From NCBI GenBank assembly GCA_934699135.1, contig CAKUVM010000025.1, positions 1 to 25,163 of the forward strand: a DNA stretch of 25,163 nucleotides, in the 5' to 3' direction. The stretch is from an uncultured Bacteroidales bacterium (GTDB lineage: Bacteria; Bacteroidota; Bacteroidia; Bacteroidales; Marinilabiliaceae). The notes beneath the pieces were generated by a model. That model saw nothing but the letters and a program-made list of their open reading frames with translations. It made no database searches and had not been told where the DNA came from. A program made the translations under genes and the position numbers. Shown here in pieces: positions 6,950 through 15,360 of the stretch. The stretch's first letter is position 1, and every line of letters begins with the position of its first letter.

Positions 6950-7900
6950 TTATGCGCAGGCGGCGTCGCTCCTGCGCTTTTTCCAGAGCTGATAGCTGTT
7001 CACCGTGTTTTGCCACAGCACGTATGCGCCCGGGGCCACGCTGGCGAGCGGGTCCATATAGGTCAGCGCCATCCAGATGGCCAGCACGGTGTTTTTCTGC
7101 CCAATGGCCTGTCCGCCGCTTATCCTGTCTCCATAATGCCCCCCGATGGCTTTGCCAAAAAGGAACTGGGCCGCGCATGTGGCAAGGCTCACGATGGCCA
7201 ACCCGGCCACGAGAGGCAGGTCTCCAGAGTCGTCAACAATGCTTTTGGCCGTCTTGCCCATGACCATGGCCAAGGCCACGGCCCAAATGTAGAACGCCAG
7301 CCCGGAGTGGTCGCGCAGCCATTGGTGGGCGGATGGCGCCGCGTGGCGCAACATCTGAGCCAAAAGGAACGGGCAGATGAGAAGCGGGAACACCTTGCTC
7401 AAAATGAGCAGAAAAGCCTTTACAAAAGCCACGCCCTCTTGCTCATAGACCAGAGGGAAGACCAGCGGCACATATACGGCGGCCAATATGTTCACCATGA
7501 GCGTGTACGTAATGAGCGTCTCCGCGCTGCCGCCCAATTTGGCCGTGATGACGGCGGCCGCCGTGGCCGTGGGGCATATCAGGCACACCATGGCGCCCTG
7601 GGCCAAGATGGGAGAAAAGGGGGCCAAGGCCAAGTAGGCCAATACGCTGCCAGCGAGCTGGAAACCCAGCAGCCAAAAATGCCATCGCCTGACGCGAAAC
7701 TCCCGCGGGTCCACTCTGCAAAAGGTGAGAAGCAACTGGATGAAGATGAGGCTCGGGGTCAACACCTTGTCCACTGCCCACACGTATGGGTGGACGGGTC
7801 CCAAAGCGTCTATGCAATGGAATGCGGCATAGATCAAGATGCCTGCCAACATGGCCAGTGGCAGCGTCCAGTTCCGCAAAAAGGAGGATATTTTTGTCAT
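6950..7900 (-). CDS. Bile acid:sodium symporter (BASS/SBF) family transporter
   Basis: A 316-residue inner-membrane protein with about nine to ten hydrophobic segments. Family-typical elements are CPTATAAAVITAKLGGSAE in the first half (an unwound-helix, sodium-site-like region) and GGQAIGQKNTVLAIWMALTY in the second half, followed by ASVAPGAYVLWQNTVNS. These match the SBF family of secondary transporters, which move organic anions with sodium. The substrate cannot be read, and bile acid should not be assumed. The ATG at 7900 is clear. The C-terminus is short and cationic (WKKRRSD). It lies downstream of the Omp85-like gene on the same strand with a 138-base gap holding only a weak hairpin, so partial readthrough is possible. 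Confidence 0.85.
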   Translation of the reverse strand: MTKISSFLRNWTLPLAMLAGILIYAAFHCIDALGPVHPYVWAVDKVLTPSLIFIQLLLTFCRVDPREFRVRRWHFWLLGFQLAGSVLAYLALAPFSPILAQGAMVCLICPTATAAAVITAKLGGSAETLITYTLMVNILAAVYVPLVFPLVYEQEGVAFVKAFLLILSKVFPLLICPFLLAQMLRHAAPSAHQWLRDHSGLAFYIWAVALAMVMGKTAKSIVDDSGDLPLVAGLAIVSLATCAAQFLFGKAIGGHYGDRISGGQAIGQKNTVLAIWMALTYMDPLASVAPGAYVLWQNTVNSYQLWKKRRSDAACA

Positions 7901-7971
7901 TGTCTTGGCTTACGCGATTGTATCAGCGCGCTAAACTAGTTGTAGAATATGACTTGTGAGGTTAACGAACC

Positions 7972-7993
7972 TAAAACAAGCTGAACGTGCTTG
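7972..7993 (-). terminator. Weak terminator-like hairpin
   Basis: A 5-bp stem (7977-7981 with 7989-7993) followed on the minus strand by TTTT (complement of 7973-7976) lies 46 bases after the stop of the Omp85-like gene. The stem is short, so it may be chance or only a partial terminator. Confidence 0.3.
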
Positions 7994-8038
7994 GGCAAAT
8001 GGCGCACTGATTGCGTTTTCTCTTAATCTCGCGTCGTG

Positions 8039-9349
8039 TCAGAAGAGGTAGTTCATGCAAATGTACAGCCCGCCCGCGCCATCGTCCGCGCTTATGGCTC
8101 GGCCATAGTCCGCAGAGATAATGAAGTTGGAGTTCATATGAACCTTTATGCCAAGCCCGGCCGATGTGTGCGGCGTGTCGTTTCCGCCGCGGAAGAACAG
8201 CCGTTTTTGCTCTTGCGGCACGGCGGACAGGTCCGCGTCATACTCTTGCGTGGTCATGCCGCAGTCGGCAAAAAAGTTAGCGCCCACGGCCCACTGCTGA
8301 CCGGCGAGGCCAAAGTGGGCAAACAGCCATCGCAACTCCACATTGGCCATAGCCACACCGTCGGCCGTCACCCTGTTGCGCATCACTCCGCGCAGCGTTT
8401 TTGAGCCCCCCAACCCTTGAGAAGTGGCCGACGTTAGAGTGTTCGTGGTTATGTGGGGCAAAAGATAGAATGGCACCCTGCCGCACAGTCGGTTTTGCGC
8501 TGTAAGCCGGTAGGCCAAGACTAGGTTTGGCGTGCCGAGGCTGAAATATTGTCTGTGGTAGAGCGTAAGGCGGATGAAGCCACTCCCGCGGGAATTGAAG
8601 AAGCTAGGCTCCACGGCCAGAACAGCCTCACTCCACAAGCCTCTTGTTGGGAACGACTCATTGTCACGGCTGTCGTAGCCTGCGCCTAGGCGCAAGAAGA
8701 TGTCCGTGCCGCCGCGGGCCTCGTCTTTGTGAATCACGCCCCACTGGCGATACAAGTCGTAGAGCGATGGCACATCGGGCTCTTTGCGTCGCAACTCTGA
8801 GAGGTGCGTGGGGCCGCACTCCATATTGAAGGCCGAGACTCCCGTCTGGAAGAAGACTCCGCTGCCAGGGATGCCATATCTCACGCCGCCCATCAGGCGA
8901 ATCATGCGCCGGTGGTGAGCATAAAAGGCGTGGCTCACGTAGTCCGGCTTCTCGTCATCCACCCACTCGCTGTGATATACTGCCTTGTGGCCGTTGAAGC
9001 CGTAGAAGTCCATCAGCAGGTCGCGAAAGAGCGTGAAGTCTGCCGTTAGCCGCAAGTGTGGCGAGAGGTGGCGCAGGGCGCGCGGGCTGTCATAGTATGC
9101 GCGGCATAGCATGGTGCCGGCCACGTAGCGGCTGCACTCCAGATATAGCGAGTGGTCGTAGGCCGGGTATCTGCCGCCGTCTCCATACCAGTAGAGGTTG
9201 GAGAGCACGCCGTATTGGAATCCGAGGTCGGAATCGTAGGCCACCGACGGCAGCACGCCAAACGACAGCCCGCGCTTCACGAAGGCGGAGTCTTGGGGAG
9301 AGGCCGCCTTTGCGAGAGCTGGCATAAGCCATGCGGTCACCGCAGCCAA
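8039..9349 (-). CDS. Barrel-only BamA/TamA (Omp85)-like outer-membrane protein
   Basis: About 436 residues predicted to form an outer-membrane beta-barrel of the Omp85/surface-antigen type without POTRA domains. Alternating aromatic and polar strands fill the length. The Omp85-like features are GGSKTLRGVMRNRVTADGVAMANVELRW (the L6-type R-G signature in TLRG followed by an E-x-RW strand) and the C-terminal strand ending in NYLF with terminal phenylalanine. The listed start is a TTG (9349), which gives a truncated signal peptide. Extending the same frame to a CTG at 9374-9376 gives a complete one of about 24 residues with two arginines, a hydrophobic core and an ALAKA cleavage site. That CTG overlaps the TGA of the upstream OmpA-type gene. 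No ATG or GTG is available between the upstream stop and 9349. It is the partner of the OmpA lipoprotein by coupling. Confidence 0.8.
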   Translation of the reverse strand: MAAVTAWLMPALAKAASPQDSAFVKRGLSFGVLPSVAYDSDLGFQYGVLSNLYWYGDGGRYPAYDHSLYLECSRYVAGTMLCRAYYDSPRALRHLSPHLRLTADFTLFRDLLMDFYGFNGHKAVYHSEWVDDEKPDYVSHAFYAHHRRMIRLMGGVRYGIPGSGVFFQTGVSAFNMECGPTHLSELRRKEPDVPSLYDLYRQWGVIHKDEARGGTDIFLRLGAGYDSRDNESFPTRGLWSEAVLAVEPSFFNSRGSGFIRLTLYHRQYFSLGTPNLVLAYRLTAQNRLCGRVPFYLLPHITTNTLTSATSQGLGGSKTLRGVMRNRVTADGVAMANVELRWLFAHFGLAGQQWAVGANFFADCGMTTQEYDADLSAVPQEQKRLFFRGGNDTPHTSAGLGIKVHMNSNFIISADYGRAISADDGAGGLYICMNYLF

Positions 9350-9372
9350 GCGGAGGATTGTTCTGAGGTGTG

Positions 9373-10482
9373 TCAGATGGTTTTGAGAATCTGGTCAATC
9401 TTTGGGGTCAGGACAATCTCGGTGCGCCTGTTTTTGCAACGCCCGGCCTCTGTGGCGTTGTCCGCCACAGGCATGGTGTCGGCTCGGCCCACGGCCTGGA
9501 CCCTGTTGGGGTCTACGCACCCGGCGATGAGGATGCGAACCACCGACGTGGCCCTTTTGACCGAGAGGTCCCAATTGTCTTGAATCACCTGCCCGCGCAG
9601 CGGCACATTGTCCGTATGCCCCTCTACGGTGATGTCCACATCGGCCGAGACGTCTTTCAGCACGGCGGCTATCTTGCGCACCGCGCCCACGCCCTTGTTG
9701 TTCACCTCATATTGACCCGAGGCGAAAAGCAGTTTCTCCTCCAGTGAGACGTACACCTTGCCGTCTTTGTGCACCACCGTCAGCTCGTCAGGCGTGAAGT
9801 CTACAAGAGCGTTGGCGATGGTGTTTTTCAGCTGCGCCATGGCCTCGTCCTTGGCTTTTAGTTGGCTCTCAAGCTCCTGTAGCTGCGCGGCCTGCCTCTC
9901 GAGCTTTGCCTGCTGCTCTCTCAGCTGCTTGTTTTGCGCGTCGATGGCCTCTTTTTGCGCGTTGATCTCGCGGCTTTTGTCCGCCAGCTCGGCGTTGCTG
10001 CGTTGCAGTTGGCTCTCGCTTTCCGTCAGTGCTTTGTTGGCCTCGGCAAGTTGGCTCTTTTTCGCCTCTAGGCTTTTCTCGGAGTCCAACAGTTTGTCAT
10101 TGCTGTCGGCCAGCTCGTTTTGCATTTGAGACAAGTGGCCCATCAGAGATCGGTATTCTGGCACGTCTCCCATCTTGGCGGCCAAGGCCGCCAGATCGTT
10201 TTGCAGCACGTCTAGGCGGTTTGAGAGCGTTCTGTTGCGCACTCCGGCCAGTGCAGTGTCTTGCTCCAAGTGGTCTTTGGCTTCTTTCAGGGCGTCTAAG
10301 TCGTTCTCCAGCTCTTGTTTTCTGGTGCGCAACTGGTCTATGGTCACGTCCCTGGCCTCCACTTTTCGTTGGTTGTCTGCCGTGGCTTTTTGCGCCATCT
10401 GATATTTGCTGGTCGGGACGCAGGCCGATGCAAGCATGGCCATGACGGCCGGCGCCACAATGCGCATTGGGGTGGTTTTCAT
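9373..10482 (-). CDS. OmpA-domain lipoprotein with long coiled coil
   Basis: A 369-residue protein that probably links the outer membrane to peptidoglycan. A signal peptide ends in MLASAC, which fits a lipobox with Cys21 as the lipidated residue. Residues about 30-210 are a long, Gln-, Glu- and Lys-rich coiled coil. The OmpA C-terminal domain follows: LLFASGQYEVN, VEGHTDNVPLRG (with the diaminopimelate-binding aspartate), NWDLSVKRATSVVRIL (the N-x2-LS-x2-RA motif) and VGRADTMPV, then NRRTEIVL. The ATG at 10482 is clear and lies 20 bases after pepD. The downstream Omp85-like gene overlaps its stop, which indicates coupled translation. Confidence 0.92.
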   Translation of the reverse strand: MKTTPMRIVAPAVMAMLASACVPTSKYQMAQKATADNQRKVEARDVTIDQLRTRKQELENDLDALKEAKDHLEQDTALAGVRNRTLSNRLDVLQNDLAALAAKMGDVPEYRSLMGHLSQMQNELADSNDKLLDSEKSLEAKKSQLAEANKALTESESQLQRSNAELADKSREINAQKEAIDAQNKQLREQQAKLERQAAQLQELESQLKAKDEAMAQLKNTIANALVDFTPDELTVVHKDGKVYVSLEEKLLFASGQYEVNNKGVGAVRKIAAVLKDVSADVDITVEGHTDNVPLRGQVIQDNWDLSVKRATSVVRILIAGCVDPNRVQAVGRADTMPVADNATEAGRCKNRRTEIVLTPKIDQILKTI

Positions 10483-10502
10483 TGGTCTCTGTGTTTAGCG
10501 TG

Positions 10503-11981
10503 TCACTTTGCCAGAGGCGGAATGTTTTTCAGCACGTCTTGGAGCAGTTGCCAAAAGTGGCCGACGCTCTCTATGTCCACGCTCTCGGCCGGGGAGTGAG
10601 GGTGACGGATGGTGGGGCCGAAAGACACCATGTCCCAATTAGGATATGTCTCTCCCATGATGCCGCACTCAAGTCCCGCATGCACGGCCGTCACTTTGGG
10701 TTCTGTGCCAAACAGCCTCTCGTATGATGACTTGACTACGGCCAACGCCTTAGATCTGACGTCTGGCTTCCAGCCCGGATATTCGCCCGAAGTCTCAACG
10801 TCGGCCCCGGCCAGGCGGAAGATGCTGTCCAAAGACGATGTCACGTCCTCTCGCTCCGACTCCATTGAACTGCGCACCAAGAATTTGACGGTTATCACGT
10901 CGCCCTCGCTCTTGACAATGGCCAAGTTTGACGATGTCTCCACCAGGCCAGGCAAGTCCGCGTTCATCTTCAGGGGGCCGTTTGGGGCTCCTTGGAGGGC
11001 GTTTATGAGGTCGTCTGTCGTCATCTCGTCAAGCACTGTGGCCGGCAGTCCCACTTTTTCGGCGGAAAATGACAGCTGCGGCTCCGTGGTGGCGAATTCG
11101 GAGCGGAACATATCTTCAAACTCATCCACGGCCTCCATAAAGTCGTCCAGGTCTTCCGCGTCGATGGTGAGGATGGCGGAGGCAGAGCGCGGGATGGCAT
11201 TGCGCATGTTGCCGCCGTCAATGTCTGCCAGCATGCTCTCATAATTGGCTGCCGCAAATTTCAAGAAACGGGCCATGAGTTTGTTGGCGTTTGCGCGGCC
11301 CAGGTTTATGTCCATGCCCGAGTGGCCGCCGCGCAATCCTGTCAGGGTCACCTTTATGGCCACGTCGGTGTCCGCCGTCTCCACCCGGTTGCCGTGGAAT
11401 GTCGCCGTCACGTCTATGCCGCTGGCGCATCCTATGCATATCTCGCCCCACGACTCCGTGTCTAGGTTCAGTAGCATGAGGCCTTGCAGCACGCCAGGCT
11501 CCAGTGCCGACGCTCCGCCCATGCTCGTCTCCTCTTCTCGCGTCACCAGGACTTCTATCGGGCCGTGCTCCACCGTCTGGTCGGTCAGCACGGCAAGTGC
11601 CGCCGCCACGCCAATGCCGTTGTCGGCTCCCAGCGTGGTTCCGCGGGCTGTCACTTTCCCGTCAGTTATCTGCGTCTCTATGGGGTCTGTGGTGAAGTCA
11701 TGCTTCACGTCGGGGTCTTTCTGGGGCACCATGTCGGCGTGCCCCTGCAAGATTACGGGCGTGAGGCCCTCGAGACCCGGCGTGGCCTTGGCGCGGATTA
11801 TGACGTTGCCGCCGTTGCGGATCACTTCGTGGCCGAGGGCGCGCCCCACTTGGGCTATGTGTTCTAGGGCCGCACCCTCATGTCTTGACGGGCGTGGAAT
11901 GAGTGTCAGTTGGCGGAAGTGCTCCCACAGGGCCTTTGGCTCAAGTGCTTGCAGTTGCTTGTTGTCTATTGACTTTGACAT
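10503..11981 (-). CDS. pepD: Aminoacyl-histidine dipeptidase (M20 family)
   Basis: A 492-residue cytosolic metallodipeptidase that cleaves Xaa-His and other dipeptides (carnosinase type). Metal and catalytic residues are in place: His81 and Asp83 in QGHADMV, Asp120 in LGADNGIG, the Glu149-Glu150 pair in TREEETSMGG, Asp174 in LNLDTE, and a late histidine in HSPAES near the C-terminus. The central dimerisation domain contains GLRGGHSGMDIN. Length agrees with PepD. The ATG at 11981 lies 12 bases after the DUF4831 gene, and the OmpA gene follows after 20 bases, so the four-gene run DUF4831-pepD-ompA-omp85 looks like one transcript. Confidence 0.95.
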   Translation of the reverse strand: MSKSIDNKQLQALEPKALWEHFRQLTLIPRPSRHEGAALEHIAQVGRALGHEVIRNGGNVIIRAKATPGLEGLTPVILQGHADMVPQKDPDVKHDFTTDPIETQITDGKVTARGTTLGADNGIGVAAALAVLTDQTVEHGPIEVLVTREEETSMGGASALEPGVLQGLMLLNLDTESWGEICIGCASGIDVTATFHGNRVETADTDVAIKVTLTGLRGGHSGMDINLGRANANKLMARFLKFAAANYESMLADIDGGNMRNAIPRSASAILTIDAEDLDDFMEAVDEFEDMFRSEFATTEPQLSFSAEKVGLPATVLDEMTTDDLINALQGAPNGPLKMNADLPGLVETSSNLAIVKSEGDVITVKFLVRSSMESEREDVTSSLDSIFRLAGADVETSGEYPGWKPDVRSKALAVVKSSYERLFGTEPKVTAVHAGLECGIMGETYPNWDMVSFGPTIRHPHSPAESVDIESVGHFWQLLQDVLKNIPPLAK

Positions 11982-11993
11982 TTTGTGGTGTCT

Positions 11994-13094
11994 TTATTTT
12001 TTGTCGATCAGGCGCAGGGATGACAAGGCTCCCGTCGCGGCGTCGAGTGTTATCTGATGGTTGGTCAGTTGCTCTGCGGGCAGGTTGGCCAGTTGTCCGT
12101 TTTGCGTGCAGCTTACCTTTTTTTGGCAGAGGACAATGTTGCGGTCTGACACTTTGACAATCACGCTGCCTGGCAGAATGTAGAAAAGTCCTGTCATTGG
12201 GGACTCTTTGCGCATTTTGGAGTCTGGAGCGTAGGCGTTGACGCGCCCGCGGTCATCGAACTCCAGATCTACGTATACGGGTTTGCCGCTCAAGTCCATG
12301 GCGTCTACAAAACCGCTGCTCTCAGAGAATCTGACGGGCACCATGTTGTTCGTGCCGTCATAGTCTGGTGTCACCTCCACCACCTTGGTCACAATGAGTG
12401 TGTCTCGTCGCCCTACGAAAAGCTCTGTGTGCAGCCTCTCCAGGCGGTCTATCTCAGCAAGCGCCGTCTTCATGCTGCCAGCGTCGGGAAGCACGGCCTC
12501 CCTGACTCCGCATATTATTTTTGTTCGCGAGTCTCTCAGTGAGTATATTGTCTGCGCGCACTCTTCGGCCATAGCCGCCTTTGATGTCCTGGACAGGATC
12601 GATTGTGAGAGCGGGACTTCCGCAAACGTGGCGTATCCCGTATTCGGGGCGAACGGCGTGGCCTCCGGGGTATCGCCTGAGGGTGATGAGGTGTTGATGC
12701 CGAGGAGCGTGCCGTCGGCGGCCAGAGTCAAGGATGGCAGTTCAGAGCCTTGCGCGGCCGTCACCTTGAAGCGGCGGGCGGGGTCGGCTTGGCCCGTGGT
12801 GGATACTTTTGCTCCTGTGAGTTTCCAAGAGGTGGAGTTTTCCGTCACCACGTCAGTACGGTTCAAAAAGCGCGTGGAGTATTGGAAGAACGGCCCCACG
12901 GAGGCCACCACCACCCGCGCGGTCAGCTCAATCCGCACCACAGTGCGCGGTAGCGCGTATATGACGCCGCCATTTGCGGCATCGGCGTCGGTGGCCACAG
13001 GAGTCACTGTCAGCCCTCCCTTGTCTCCCGCCTGGGCGGGCGTGAGCGTAAGAGCCGCGGCCACAATGGAGGCCGCCAATCCGATGGTTCTCAT
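11994..13094 (-). CDS. DUF4831 family secreted protein
   Basis: A 366-residue protein with a signal peptide (MRTIGLAASIVAAALT, cleavage near PAQA). The mature part begins GDKGGLTVTPV and continues with YALPRTVVRIELTARVV and GPFFQYSTRFLN, a pattern I recognise as the Bacteroidota DUF4831 family. No function is known for the family. A central stretch with IIC and a late pair (NIVLCQKKVSC) supply cysteines that could form a disulfide in the periplasm. A GTG at 13136 would add 14 residues, but the ATG at 13094 gives a proper signal peptide. It follows uvrB by 76 bases and precedes pepD by 12. No recognisable enzyme motif is present. Confidence 0.85.
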   Translation of the reverse strand: MRTIGLAASIVAAALTLTPAQAGDKGGLTVTPVATDADAANGGVIYALPRTVVRIELTARVVVASVGPFFQYSTRFLNRTDVVTENSTSWKLTGAKVSTTGQADPARRFKVTAAQGSELPSLTLAADGTLLGINTSSPSGDTPEATPFAPNTGYATFAEVPLSQSILSRTSKAAMAEECAQTIYSLRDSRTKIICGVREAVLPDAGSMKTALAEIDRLERLHTELFVGRRDTLIVTKVVEVTPDYDGTNNMVPVRFSESSGFVDAMDLSGKPVYVDLEFDDRGRVNAYAPDSKMRKESPMTGLFYILPGSVIVKVSDRNIVLCQKKVSCTQNGQLANLPAEQLTNHQITLDAATGALSSLRLIDKK

Positions 13095-13170
13095 GTCTTG
13101 TGTTTTTGTTGCGTGGGCTAGTGTGGTTGTCCGCACTAAGTTAGCAAAATATCACTTACGCCCGTCGCGT

Positions 13171-15210
13171 CTATTGCAAGGCGTCTAGTTGCGCTTGCAA
13201 GGCGCGCATCTCATCACGAAACTGAGCCGCCTCTATAAAGTTCATCTCTTTTGATGCCTTTTTCATGTTCTTCTTGGCCTTGTCTATGGCTTTGGCCAAC
13301 GCGTCTTTCGTCATGGGCTGCTTGGTGGAGGCTTTTGCGCCATACGTGGCGGTGTCTTCCGCCACCATTGGCATTTGCGCCTCGTCATTTGCCGGGCCGT
13401 CTGCTTCCGTCGCGCTTAGGAGCGTGCTTTTTGAGATGGCCTTGTTCAGCCCGCGTGGCGTGATGTGGTGCTCCATATTGTAGGCCATCTGTTTGGCTCT
13501 CCTCGCGTTGGTGGAGTCTATTGTGGCCTGCATTGATGGCGTTATCTTGTCGGCATACATTATGGCCAGTCCGTTGAGGTTTCGCGCCGCGCGTCCCACA
13601 GTCTGTGTGAGGGATCTCTCTGTGCGGAGGAAACCCTCTTTGTCAGCGTCCAATATGGCCACGAGCGACACCTCCGGCATGTCCAGCCCCTCGCGGAGCA
13701 TGTTTACGCCTATCAGCACGTCAAAAGTCCCCTCGCGCAACTTCTGCATTATCTCAATTCGTTCCAGAGTGTCGACGTCGGAGTGTATGTAGGCGCACTT
13801 GACTCCGAGCCTTGTCATGTATTCGCTAAGCTCTTCGGCCATGCGTTTGGTCAGCGTGGTCACCAGCACGCGCTCGTCGCGCTCAACGCGCGTGTGAATC
13901 TCGCCCATAAGGTCGTCAATCTGGTTGAGGCTCGGGCGCACCTCTATGGCGGGGTCCAGCAGGCCCGTGGGGCGCACCACTTGCTCCACCACCACGCCGC
14001 CAGACTGCCGCAACTCATATTCCGCCGGAGTGGCGCTCACGTAGATCACTTGGTTCGTCATCTGCTCAAACTCCTCAAATTTGAGCGGCCTGTTGTCTTT
14101 CGCTGCTCGGAGGCGGAAGCCGAAATCTACGAGTGATTCTTTGCGTGCGCTGTCCCCGCCATACATGGCGTGGATTTGAGGGACGGTGACGTGGCTCTCG
14201 TCAATGACCAGGAGGAAGTCCTTCGGGAAGTAGTCTAACAGGCAGTAGGGCCTCTCGCCCTCTTTCCGCCCGTCGAAATAGCGCGAGTAGTTCTCAATGC
14301 CCGGGCAGTAGCCCAGCTCCTTTATCATCTCCATGTCATACGTCACGCGCTGCTCCAGGCGTTTGGCCTCAATTTCTTTGCCGTTGTCCCTGAATCCTTG
14401 GGACTCGCGGACCAGGTCGTCTTGGATGTGGCGAATGGCGTCGTGGAGTTTGTCTTTTGGGGTTATGAAGAGGTTGGCGGGGAATATCGTCACCTCGTCC
14501 TCCTCTGTGAGCGTGTCTGCCGTCAGAGGGTCTATGGTCTCAATGCTGTCAATCTCATCGCCGAAGAGAATGAACCTGTAGGCGAAGTCCTCATACGCCA
14601 CGAAGATGTCGATGGTGTCCCCCTTCACGCGGAAGTTGCCGCGGTCGAAGGTCACCTCGTTGCGAGAGTAGAGGGAGTCTTGCAGCTGCCTCATAAAGCT
14701 CGTCGGCGTGATTTTTTGTCCCACTTTGGCCTTTATCACGCCACCGAAGAAGTCGTCCGGGTTGCCGAGGCCGTAGAGGCATGAGACGGAGGACACCACG
14801 ATAATGTCTCTCCGCCCTGTCATGAGAGCCATTGTGGAGCTTAGTCTCAGTTTGTCAAGCTCCTTGTTTATGGCCAGGTCTTTCTCAATATATGTGTCGG
14901 TGGCGGCGATATACGCCTCAGGCTGGTAATAGTCATAGTACGACACGAAATACTCCACCGCGTTTTCTGGGAAGAACGCCTTGAACTCGTTATATAGCTG
15001 CGCTGCCAGTGTCTTGTTGTGGCTGAGCACTAGCGTCGGCCTCTGCGTCTGGGCGATGACGTTGGCTATGGTGAATGTCTTTCCCGAACCTGTCACGCCG
15101 AGGAGCGTTTGGTGCTTGTCGCCGGCTTCGACGCCCTCGACCAATTGGCGTATGGCCTCCGGCTGGTCGCCCGTCGGGCTGTATGGGGAAACAAGTTTGA
15201 AATCTGCCAC
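13171..15210 (-). CDS. uvrB: Excinuclease ABC subunit B
   Basis: A 679-residue UvrB, the damage-verifying helicase-like subunit of nucleotide excision repair, acting with UvrA and UvrC. Visible features are Walker A GVTGSGKT (38-45), the beta-hairpin stretch YYDYYQPEAYI near 92, IDESH as the DEAH-type motif, FRLRAAKDNRPL, the helicase motif VSATPAEYEL, LIGVNMLREGLDMPEVSLVAILDADKEGFLRTERSLTQTVGRAARN, and a C-terminal UVR domain (FIEAAQFRDEMRALQ). The start is a GTG at 15210. The frame is closed by a stop at 15241 with no ATG between, so GTG is the best choice. Two hairpins precede it closely (15229-15274). It leads the minus-strand run through DUF4831 to the Omp85-like gene. Confidence 0.97.
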   Translation of the reverse strand: MADFKLVSPYSPTGDQPEAIRQLVEGVEAGDKHQTLLGVTGSGKTFTIANVIAQTQRPTLVLSHNKTLAAQLYNEFKAFFPENAVEYFVSYYDYYQPEAYIAATDTYIEKDLAINKELDKLRLSSTMALMTGRRDIIVVSSVSCLYGLGNPDDFFGGVIKAKVGQKITPTSFMRQLQDSLYSRNEVTFDRGNFRVKGDTIDIFVAYEDFAYRFILFGDEIDSIETIDPLTADTLTEEDEVTIFPANLFITPKDKLHDAIRHIQDDLVRESQGFRDNGKEIEAKRLEQRVTYDMEMIKELGYCPGIENYSRYFDGRKEGERPYCLLDYFPKDFLLVIDESHVTVPQIHAMYGGDSARKESLVDFGFRLRAAKDNRPLKFEEFEQMTNQVIYVSATPAEYELRQSGGVVVEQVVRPTGLLDPAIEVRPSLNQIDDLMGEIHTRVERDERVLVTTLTKRMAEELSEYMTRLGVKCAYIHSDVDTLERIEIMQKLREGTFDVLIGVNMLREGLDMPEVSLVAILDADKEGFLRTERSLTQTVGRAARNLNGLAIMYADKITPSMQATIDSTNARRAKQMAYNMEHHITPRGLNKAISKSTLLSATEADGPANDEAQMPMVAEDTATYGAKASTKQPMTKDALAKAIDKAKKNMKKASKEMNFIEAAQFRDEMRALQAQLDALQ

Positions 15211-15228
15211 GGAAAGCTGTGTTGTTGT

Positions 15229-15274
15229 CTTGACAAAAAGTCAAGGCAGGCCGCGCTTGCTCTGCCGGCCTGCC
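15229..15274 (-). terminator. Hairpin pair between barrel gene and uvrB
   Basis: A 9-bp stem (15245-15253 with 15266-15274, 12-base loop) is followed on the minus strand by TTGACTTTTTGTCAAG. That stretch is itself a 6-bp hairpin (15229-15234 with 15240-15245) looping out five T residues. The first hairpin plus the T-rich stretch looks like a terminator for the barrel gene ending at 15361. Because it lies only about 20 bases before the uvrB GTG it could also attenuate uvrB. Confidence 0.55.
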
Positions 15275-15360
15275 CTGACGTGTATCCTTTACTGATGGTG
15301 ATCGCGCCCTGGCGCGCTTGTCCTGGGCGTGCGCCCCGCAGGCGCGCCGAGGCCACTCAG

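Noticed and set aside
6815..7939. Plus-strand open frame (374 residues) covering the transporter gene
   Set aside because: Antisense to a well-supported membrane protein, rich in His, Gln and Arg. It also runs through the 18-bp terminator hairpin.
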